DNA of 64,000 nt, taken from assembly GCF_002443255.2 (NCBI RefSeq), contig NW_019211455.1, forward strand, positions 47,799,489 to 47,863,488. The letters run 5' to 3'. Under the pieces are notes generated by a model, which saw only the letters and a list, made by a program, of their open reading frames with translations, did no database searches and was not told where the DNA came from. The DNA comes from Varroa destructor (Eukaryota > Arthropoda > Arachnida > Mesostigmata > Varroidae). The position numbers and the translations under genes were made by a program. Below, one piece after another: positions 54,300 to 64,000 of this stretch (positions within the stretch are counted from its first letter, which is position 1; every line of letters begins with the position of its first letter).

Positions 54300-55820
54300 T
54301 CGGTGTCCAAATTGCAGTTGACGCCCATGCGTAACTTACAATGCGGCGCCGCTCTTCTCGAATAGCTTTTGTTGCCCGTAGGTACCAATTGCGTAGTCTC
54401 CTCTACCTAGGCTTACATGGCACAAGCCGTCCAAATGCAGACAGCACAACAGGTTTAATGTTTTGTGGTACCACTGATCCCCGCTGGCTCGCCGACGCAC
54501 TGCCAGGCCATTTAAGGTCACTGACAATGTTGTTTAATGCTTGAACAGGCTCCAGTTTGTGACCCTTATTTCCATAGAATGGACATTTTTTTTGCCGGAC
54601 GCTTGAGATACTCACAGCTCTACCCGGGTCCCTGTGACCGCAGCCGCCGACGCTATCTGTTCGTATGACTGACCCGTCTATCCCGAACTGCCACCCTCAC
54701 CTTTCTGCAAACGGCACGTGATCGTCTTTTGGCATCGAGTTATCCACGTTCTGAGCGCTATCAGAACCCAACTGAAGCAGCAACACTATTTCCAGCATCG
54801 CCGTTACCATCAGTTCCTTTAAGGTCTTTCTGCCTCTTTGTACCGCTCGATTGAAGGGGAAGTGCGGGCTTTCGACCGGTAGCTGACTATTGGTTGCAGT
54901 ATTCTGGAAGGGTATCGGGACCATTGGACGTAGGTCCTGAGCGATATGAATGACGCCCGAGTCAAGAAGATTGCTGGCAGAACGAGAGCAACAACGGAGA
55001 AGGACTGAGCAGCTGTTGGATAGCATAAATGGTAACGACAATACGATTCGACAATGGCGATGCTGTGACGTAGGCGCCATTAGGTACTTACCGTGTGTGC
55101 CTTGTTACTGCACTTGTTTAGGTACGATCAGAGCGAACGTCTTGCATAAATAGACAATACTATAGACTATTATTCCACTTGTTGTCCATGTTTGCTTTAC
55201 AGCGTACTACTGCTAAAACTGCCAGATAATTACACGATATTCTAAATAGATTCATAACTAGGGCATGGGATTTTTCAGAGACAGTGACTTGAATATGTCA
55301 TTACAATGGTTTCCGCTGTTATTGTTACAGCTCTTAGAGCCATTAAAAATCTATCCATCCACACCTCTCGTGTCTGGTAGTTCTTATGTGGTCATTTTGA
55401 ATAGCGATTTGTTGTTTGTCCGACGGTTCAGCTAGTCATTGTGAATGATCACGAAGTATTCGGGCCGCCTAACCCATAAGGATCATCAAAGGACCAACAT
55501 GTAATGCCGTTTGCTGGTTGGCAGCCGCCCCAGTAGCGATTAGAACATTTTTAACGGATTTATGAGCCCACTGCTTCGATAAATGAGTCCGATTGATTCA
55601 ATCGTACTATCCATGCCAATGTCATCAATTGTTAATCTGTTCGTCAAAAACAACCCGCATGCGACACGCGATGACTGGCTCTTCGAGCAGGCCAATAACA
55701 CAAGAGGCTCAAGGTGTGACTCGCTAATGCGCGAAAGTCCAAAGCAAGTCAGCTCGTGCGTGCATGACATTGGTCTTAGACAAGCACGGGTAAACGGGGG
55801 CCTATGGACTTAATTCCTTC
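54300..55820. other. Second block of overlapping open frames
   Basis: Frames at 54697-55080 (minus, 127 codons), 54950-55153 (plus; starts MTPESRRLLAEREQQRRR) and about 55583-55813 (plus, 76 codons) overlap or adjoin. The plus frames have possible donors (AG/GTACTT near 55090, CGG/GTAAAC near 55790). The phases do not connect into one convincing gene and no family is recognised. Confidence 0.25.
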
Positions 55821-56155
55821 CTTCTTTGGGTCGCTCATACCTTAACACGTGGGTGCGTTATGGCCAATGATCGAGGCTGTAGCTAGTGATCCTCCCCCTT
55901 TCCCCCGTATAGATATATATACATATTTTTTTTCTGTGACACGGACCGGAATCGCTTGCTACACGATCGATTGACGTTAATTTTTTGGCACTGCTTAGCT
56001 TTAAGGTTAGGCGTTTGCTCCCGTAATCAGCTTTACCCCTTATGAGCTAGGTGCGAATGTATACTAAGACAAGCAACCGATAGTTTAATTGCGCATGTAG
56101 CGTAACGAGTTTCGGGCAAGATCAGCACGCCTAAAAGGGCGCCGAAGCTATCTAG

Positions 56156-56380
56156 TTGATTGTGATCAGTTTTCCAGCTGGACCTACTAACATGTGTCCG
56201 TTACTTGTTCACAGTCGCTTACAAACAAAGCGATTCAAGAGGGAACGAACGCAAAGCGTCGACGTACCAATTCTTGTTGATTGGGATAGGCGAGGCCGAG
56301 TAGAAGCCGTTATTCCAACACGTAAACGGCGCTACGACGGTGTCAGAAATGACAAAGCTGCACCGTGTGAACGTACGTAA
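56156..56380 (+). other. Exon-like open frame, unrecognised
   Basis: An open frame of 74 codons with a TTTTCCAG acceptor-like site at about 56175 and an AAC/GTACGT donor-like site at about 56372. Inside are VPILVDWDRRGRVEAV and basic clusters. The pairing of a good acceptor with a strong donor around an open frame is suggestive. I found no partner exon in matching phase. Confidence 0.25.
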
Positions 56381-59300
56381 CAGTACTCATCGGATGTCTT
56401 TCTAGCTCGTTCGTAACGACGCGTTACGTCATGGACGGATAAAGCAGAAGTCGGATGATATGAATCTCTTCAAGTAAACCACTGACGTCACCTCGGCAAA
56501 AATGGCCGAACGGTAAGCGAATAATACGTTAACACTAGTTATGAAACGCTAAAATAAAATGGTGATCCTTTCATTTTCATCTAAGGACTGTTTACATTTA
56601 ATTACAGGTCATAAATTGTTGTCAGTCGTAATATAATATGTACTTAAGGTTAACATATTTATTTAAGCCTAGATTTACTTCATGGAAATCATCGATGATA
56701 CTTCGTTGGATCGTGTCAGGGTGGAGCGCAGTCGCACGTATCGAAACAATACGCCAATAGCTCGATCTTCGATAGCAGTTACGTTTAACATTACGTTGAC
56801 GTTTATTCATTGTCTGCTCATTGCGTCTAAACCTACGCCAAGATGAAGCTCGCCTCACGTTCATTCTGCTTCTATCAGCGTAGTATATTAGCGCAATAAT
56901 AGACTGAAGGGAGTGTCAGAACAACGGGAGCAATTTTACGCTTTATAGTAAAAAATAACGTAATAATTTCGAATGAGAATTATTATTAAGTGGTCACTAA
57001 ACCAACCGTGGGCGATTTAGCACCGAAAAGCGACGAAGTCGAAATCGTATCGTATCTCTGTCACGTAAAAGACGTAAGTCGAGTTAACGGGAACGCTGGC
57101 TGTAAAAGCAGTATAATTACGACTGAATAATTTGAACGGAAAAACATGTACTGCTTGAGAACAACAATAAAGGGGATAAGCGGAAGGATAAAATGTTTCT
57201 TGAGAATCTTCTCGAATCGGAAGAGGTAGTTTGGGACTGATGTGTAGTCTGCCTAATAACGCAATGTTAGACGGGACAGTATCTTTAATGGCTGTCAGAG
57301 ATCTGCATTTGGTGAGAAAATATCAGACGCAAATCATTGCTGGATCTAACACACTTTTTTGAATACTGATTTCAGAAGTTAAACGAAAAAAAAAGCACAA
57401 CTTTATGCATTTTCAAAATAAATGTACAGATTGAAGAGATGAATAGTTAAAAAGAGGTATACAAGCTTCACGGTAAGGGGAATAGGATTTTGATGTGTAT
57501 AAACCAGTACGCTGCTTGATACTTAGGTCGATCATTTAAAACTGGAAGGAACAAAGTGATTTTGGCTGATGGATTTTTGTAGATCTTAACCGTATGCCGG
57601 GCACATGAGGGAACCCTCTGCGTTCAACTTCAAATACGGCATAATGAAATACACAGTTTACCTTTCCCGCTTTTTGGGATGTATGACTACGTAATTATAA
57701 GTGCATCGGTGTTCCGTGCTCAGATTAGAACGCTATAGTACTATAGAATTTGCATAATCCTTCCACGTTGAATAGACGTAACTTTGTAGTACGTTGAACT
57801 GACGAATCTGGTAGAAGCTTTTCGGAATTCACAAAACCCGATGGATACTCTACCCGTCTAATGAACAGCCATAAGATTGATACTTTCCACCTAACTCGTG
57901 ATCTCTATCGAGCGGTGTTCAATTAGCCAGGCAGTTTCCCGAATCAAAATAAGAATGTAGTACCTCGCGTGTTTCGACAAGAGCAAGACTATGCAACCCT
58001 GAATGGCGCAGCCCTTATCGTGCTATCGCTAACTCTTAACGTCCTAGATGCCTTCACTTTAAAACCAGTACCCGCTCGCTTGTATTCTGTCTACACAGCT
58101 TTTTCGTGTGGTGAAGTCTGAATCGATATTTTTAAATCTGCCATACTTCTGTAGAACATGTAGGTATATACATTTGCTTGCAAAAACTCGTGACTTTTGT
58201 TATTTCTACGGTACGAGAACTCCAATGCACATATAAGAAATTTCAAGCATGCAATGCTTTAGGAGAGAATTATTACCGGACACAAGGATACTTTTGGTGT
58301 ATCCACGGGACGTCTGCTTTCCTGACATCCTGTAAAATCACTTAGTTCAATACGCGTTAAAAGACTAAAGACTAAAGTAGGGTTCGTGAATGCATGATGT
58401 TAGCGGAGTGTTTTCGATAGGAAATCCGCAATGAAACATCCACATGTCCTTGCTATTCGATACGTTCAAAAACTGCTACAGATGTGCCAAAACAGTTTCA
58501 AAGGGATCGTCCGATTTTTTTTTTTAGCAAAAAAAACTTCAGCTCAGCTCTTCTCTCAAGGCCGTCTACTAGAAACTTTGTGCGAAATATCGATACCGGC
58601 ATATCGTAGATGTGTAGCCGACGGCGAGAAATATGATCGAACAGTAAGAGAAAGCTCAGCAAAAGCCAATTTCAATATAGTGGAAATACTGGATAACTAG
58701 CCGATGGCAAGGCGATATATGAAACCAAATGAGATGATTCTTGGATTGAAATGTGGCATTTATGCCAGAGGCCAATCGGGTAGAGATCTGCGTCTGATTA
58801 CCCCGTATAGCAGACGCTAGCTCCAAGACTTAACCGTAATCAGCGAACTACACCCGTTTAGGTTGGTCTCCATGCGCGCATGCTAAGTTCGCGCTAAGTA
58901 AGTGCGCGATAGAAGAACTGTCAAACCCATGCAAAGAAAAAAGGCCACACTTTTCTTCCGCGTACAACACATGGCTACGACCTAGAGATTAAAACGCTAG
59001 ACTAGTATTAACTATTGTACAAGGGCACGCCGCAACACTAAGCGAACGCGGTGGGCACAGATAAATACGTCACCTAAACTTTTACGTGTTATGGTAGATT
59101 CATTGATAACGTCCATAGCAAAATTATTAATGACTTAAATGAGCTTTAATTTTAACTAGAGAACTTAGTGGTATTTTGTCTGGTTAACTGGTATGATTGT
59201 GGCAATTTCGGATGGAAAACAAACTCGGAAGAAACACTTAATCCATCAAACGCGTGTGATATGTGTCTGTGACCGATCGGCTTTGATTATACCGTATTAT

Positions 59301-59627
59301 CGTGCCGGATAAACGCTAACCAAATAAGAGGGTAAAATCGATAACTAATAACCAATAATGATAAATTCGAGCGAGTCGTTTAACCCAGGGCGGCTGTATA
59401 TGTGCATGCAATAATCGCCCATATACCGTGGTTCGGATATACGCATACGGAAACCCGTTGTTTACATCCTTTAGAGGCAGATAAGCTCCGTAGGGCTTTA
59501 AAAGTTTCTGTTTCTCCCGTAAAACTGAACGACATAAAAGGTATCTGTATCAGACAGTGCAATGAACACCTGTACTTTGTATGGAAAATTACCTCCGACA
59601 AGATTAATATGTTATTCGTTTTACGTT

Positions 59628-59630
<3 letters not shown>
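56381..59630. other. Region without recognisable genes
   Basis: Open frames are under 90 codons and show no motifs. I see no repeats of note. Confidence 0.45.

Positions 59631-59631
<1 letters not shown>

Positions 59632-59660
<29 letters not shown>
59632..59660. repeat. GT microsatellite
   Basis: About 14 GT units. Confidence 0.95.
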
Positions 59661-59664
<4 letters not shown>

Positions 59665-62472
59665 AGAAATGTAGCCGACGTGTGTTACTAAAATATCACT
59701 GACGGAAACGAAGTAACCAAAAAGTGCCAAATGACAAATAAATATTCGAAACTTGACTGAATTATACAATAGAATAAATTCGAAATTAGGCGCCCCTGTT
59801 ATTGCAGTATTTTTAATCTCGCGTTAATAAGAAGGGAGTGTGTATAGTGTCTGTACGAACTCGAAGTATTATTATGTTTTCTATGTCTAAAAAATAGGAA
59901 CGATAGAATATGATACGAACGAAAAATGCTTCGAAGGTGCCCCAACTCACCGGCCGGCTCCGCACCTAATTTTGTTCAGTTCCGGAGCTGGCCGGACTCA
60001 ATAGGACAATCCAAGATCCTGAACTAAGCGTCCAGCAACCGACAAGATCAACGGATTGCAATTGCACATTAACAATTGAACTATTCTGCAAAGAAAGTTC
60101 TGCAAAGAAGAACATAGAGTCTCGCTTTCCTCAGTTCCAGTGCCCCATGCCAGTACGTTTTTTTCGCCCCACCTTCGGCAGACCTCCGTTCAGTATAGTT
60201 TGCCATTGTTTGTGTTTCTTACGATCGTACGCTCTTTCTCATACCACTATTTACTGGTTAACTGCAGCAAATTAAGTAAACATTCAGCTTAACTAGAAAA
60301 TTCCAGGAGCATATACAACCTGTCGTGTGGAGAAGAGTCTATCGCGAGAAATGACATTCTACCGTAACAAGAGTCTATTGCTATTCGTCTGCATAACAGC
60401 TAGTCTGTTTAACAGGTACCAGCGAAATCGTCAAAACAAAATTCTGTTCTGTGTGTCACAGGCTCACGTATATTGACAATCCTGTGGCTTGTGCTGGTTA
60501 ATAGTGATTACAAAATGAATATGACGATAGTAATTATAACAACGGAACAATGCCCCTATGACGCACTGACACCTGAGCGCGTTGACGCTGCTGCGGGCGA
60601 GACCCTCAGTAACGGGCTACTAACAGACTGCAGCAAAAGCAGCCAATCTTATGGAGTTTTACACAACCGGAGGACTAGCAGATTCTTGCTTCAATGTAAG
60701 GCTTCCGTTCGACATCGACCGCTGCCAAAACTGGTGGTAGTCGCGGCGCTCTCCACCTCTGGGTCCACGTTGACATTGGCCACATTCACCAATGGCCGAA
60801 GACGGCACTAACACAAACAAATACATAGACAGGTAGGCAAACAGCTGTGAACGACTCACATCGAGCAATTACCGTACCCAGATACATTGTCTCACTCTCT
60901 GTATATCGACGACTCTACATACTCTTTACCTGCCACCAGTGGCGCGTATGCATCATAATTCCCCCTGGGCAACGAGTTACGGTAAGAGAGGGAGCTATCT
61001 GCCGGGTAAAATTGATGCTGTCATGGCATTGCCGATCATGGTAAAGCCGCTGTTTTATGGACATGGTGCAGTGGCGGTAGGAGGGACGGCGGCGGCAGTG
61101 GACAGATAGCAGCCGGCCGCAGGCGTTAACACTAATCGCGCGGTGAAGGCTAACGGAACGGAGCCACTGGATATTTCACTCGGCGACTCACGTTGCCAAA
61201 ACAGTGCCAACTAATGCCGCTGTTGCCGCAAACGCTATTTAACGTCGCGGCTACAACGAAGAGGCCATGTCTTATCGAAGGGCGTCAAGCTGAGCGTCGC
61301 GCCGTTAGCAGTAGCTACCCGCGTTGTTTCTAGCGTTGGAAATACGGCGTCCGACGGCAAACAACAATCAGCAGACGTCGAACAAAGAGCATGGAAACAG
61401 TATTCTATTAAGCTAGCTAAATCTGTTCTTAAATCAAATGACATAAAAACGAAACACGCAACATTGCACGTGACTTTCAGAACACTACCTTGTTCGTAAG
61501 TCGATGAAACAAGCAGGATATCGAGTACGTTATACACCGCAACCCATAGATAAAAACTATCGAGGAAGCTTGAAAGTTCGGCGAACTCCCCTGGTCAAAA
61601 ATCAATAATTTCGTTTCTGCACGGAGAGCTTCGTTTCTCAAGATGTAATTGTGATCGTTGTGTCGCCATTATGGCCAGTTTATGCACTGTACCTGCGGAA
61701 GTTAAGGATGAAGCTTATTCGAGGATCGTATCGAATGCTCTCTCGTTAGCTTGATGGGTGGCGTGTATGCGGTGACAGATGTGTGACGTCAAATACGATG
61801 GGTAAGGAGTTCGGAACAAGCATGGATCTCAGCCCGTACCAGATGTACGTCTCATCAATTTATTAGATTGATCGATTATTATTATTCTATGTATGTGTAT
61901 TGCTAGTAAAGGTGGGCGCTCGTATTTTCTATACGTGCTACAGTTTCCAAAAGTATTGTTTAGTTATGCGGCTCTAGTTCATGTATAGTCGAGTGTTCTT
62001 AAGATGACCGCCGTCCAGATCTCCTCCCGTGATGAACTCAGCTGGGACAAGTACGTGATTTTTAAAGCACAGGTTTCCTTGTGTTTAAGTAAAAAAAGGT
62101 TCGACGACGGGTGGCCGATTTTCAAAGCGATTATAAGCTCATGTATTTAAGTGTATTTCAAGGCGTCTAATGCGGTCTGGTTAAATCACCGTATTCTGTC
62201 TGACAGTTAGGAAAATTTATGAGCCCAACTACGTGCTCTATGGAAGAAAAGCTTTCGTTTGACCAATCGAGGCAATTTGGTAATACGTTTTAATACTCTA
62301 ATGCGTGCCACAAACAGCTGCTTCAACGGGGGTGACTGCCAATTAATTAATAACGTTTTAATTGTTTAATACTTGCTTAATTGGCATTCTGTAATCTGTA
62401 CAACTAACTTTCGGTAGTGTCTAAAAGGACAGTTTTGCATAAGCTTTAATCTGCCGATCATATTTTATCAGG
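59661..62472. other. Region without recognisable genes
   Basis: It includes a GC-richer stretch (about 60560-61330) with open frames on both strands, among them 60473-60811 (plus) and 61235-61537 (minus), none recognised. A short tandem repeat TTCTGCAAAGAA lies at about 60083-60110. A 10-bp inverted repeat (TGCCAATTAA and TTAATTGGCA) spans about 62337-62383. Confidence 0.45.
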
Positions 62473-62500
62473 CGTCGTCGTCGTCGTCGTCGTCGTCGTC
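62473..62500. repeat. CGT trinucleotide microsatellite
   Basis: About nine CGT units. On the minus strand one frame encodes an arginine run inside a 60-codon open frame, but nothing else suggests coding. Confidence 0.92.
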
Positions 62501-64000
62501 TCATAAATAGAGTGCGTATGCCTGGAGCGGCGGAACAGTATGGCATGGAACAACTTACGGTGAAGTTCATTCGGCATAAGTTTATTATTACAGAAGTACT
62601 CAAAATACAGCATCTTAAAAAACAAACACGAATCCTCTAATGTAGTCCGCTTTTAACGTCTTGTGATTCAATTCGGTCTTCAGAGGCGGGCTAAAATATC
62701 AAATTGCCCTTCACGAATATGGAAAAATTACTCAGACTGTGCTGTAGGAAAAAAGTATAGTGCAGGTCCATACATACGTTCTGTGATTTCTACTAAAATT
62801 TTGCAAAAAATAAACCAGAGCTGCCGCAGAATCGTGACCAGGACGGTGTACCTAGCTGGCTGAATCCTGATGAGCACATATTTAAGACAAGACCACCTTA
62901 ATATTCAATACATCGAACCGATTGTATTACAAGTACGTGTATTTTTTAGGCCTTGCCAAACAACCTGATGATTTTAAATTGAAATTATTTTTTCGTCGAC
63001 TTAAGGTTGCGGGCAATATTAAATGAGCGTTTGACATTAGAACATCCGCTAAAGATCTGTAAGCCCTAACATTGAGATCGGCATGAGTAATATTTCATGG
63101 ACGTTAATGGCGTAGACAAATGCACATCTTTAATTTGGCCTAACATGAACGGAACGCCTGAAAGTATTATACGGTCCTTGCGAAACAGAAATTAGTCCAC
63201 TGGGTTTAATTGATTGAAGTTTTTATGCTTGCCCTGTTCGGAGAACGGAGCACTAGAGTATTGCTTTAAATCGAACACTTCGGCTGGATGGTGCATCAGA
63301 ACATGCACCTAATTCATATTATGGCTTATCTTGTCGAGGAAAGACTCGTTGTCATACTTTAATTACCGACATGGCCATTGCTGTACATATCCATTTTGAT
63401 GCTATTATCCAGCGGAAGGCGGAGACTTTTGACGTAAAATATTGCAAACATTTTTTACAAGTCTAATAGAAAATTTTCTGCAAAACGACCATGTTCGTCT
63501 TGTAGCAAACACATAGAAACTAGGCTTCGTAGGGGAGCGGGAAAGTCAATAGAGCCTATGCCAACACTAAGGTAGATATATCAGGTAAGAAACGCCTAAG
63601 TAGTCTCACTGGTAGTAACTTCATTTATTATAAGCCCTAAAAAGAACTACGGTCGTTTTCGATAATCTAAAGAAAATGTGTGTTAGAATAGTTAAAAGCT
63701 TAACATAGACATTGGCCGGGTGGTCACATTCACTTTATCGCAACTTAGCTATGACAGCCATGCATATAGTTAGTAATAACGATGACCATCTGATGAACAG
63801 AACTTAAAACTAAGAACAGGAGGACATTGCCTATCAGTGTTTGCTGCGGATAATACTACGAGTCACCGAATTTGTACCAGGCAGGCACTAGTCATTGTCA
63901 CTCCCTGATTAAGATCAAAAAATTATGTAAATACTTGCTTAGCAAAGTTTTGCTTGTTTCAGATTTTGAAGAACTTAACACTACATGCCTTTGTTAGTCG
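62501..64000. other. Right end, no recognisable features
   Basis: AT-rich sequence with open frames no longer than about 66 codons. No motif or repeat recognised. Confidence 0.5.

Noticed and set aside
60659..60868. Minus-strand frame with a signal-peptide-like start (MYLFVLVPSSAIGEC)
   Set aside because: It is a short frame overlapping an equally open plus frame, with no cysteine framework or downstream domain.
62421..62603. Arginine-repeat protein at the CGT microsatellite
   Set aside because: The arginine run is only the translation of a trinucleotide repeat and the rest of the frame is not protein-like.

Overview
The window is eukaryotic, AT-rich nuclear DNA. It has multi-exon genes with GT-AG introns, many TA, GT, CT and CGT microsatellites, poly-T runs, decayed mariner transposons and one 100-base assembly gap. 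The gene families and intron structure fit an arthropod. I think a mite or tick is likely, but this is inference: no diagnostic marker such as an rRNA is present.

The clear genes are three head-to-tail cytochrome P450 genes (CYP3-clan type), all on the minus strand in the left 26 kb, here called A (1385-5256), B (12338-16311) and C (20730-25620). I rebuilt them exon by exon from protein conservation, splice sites and reading phase. Gene B is complete: 9 exons, 543 codons, all P450 signatures. Gene C is complete if its predicted first exon is right: 10 exons, 552 codons. It has lost the conserved I-helix threonine (Ala361) and the proline before the heme loop (Val487). Gene A runs intact through 7 exons to the I-helix. 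No K-helix or heme exon is visible in the 1.38 kb left to the window edge, so it is truncated or has an unusually long intron. Exon lengths and intron phases are nearly identical in the three genes, so they arose by tandem duplication. One intron, inside the I-helix motif, is present in A and C but absent from B.

Mariner-family transposase relics lie in intron 1 of gene C (minus strand), at about 28.95-29.72 kb (plus) and at about 37.66-37.84 kb (minus). A weaker Ty3/Gypsy-like fragment lies at 25.98-26.44 kb. All are broken and non-functional.

From 26 kb to the right end I recognise no conserved gene. The region has short open frames, some exon-like (34.3, 35.2, 43.6 and 56.2 kb), microsatellites, and several inverted repeats. 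The strongest is a 138-bp foldback with 33-bp arms at 43211-43348. I found no tRNA, rRNA or CRISPR array. I did not identify a novel multi-gene system. The most interesting points are the divergent P450 C, the lineage-specific intron difference, and the 43.2 kb foldback.
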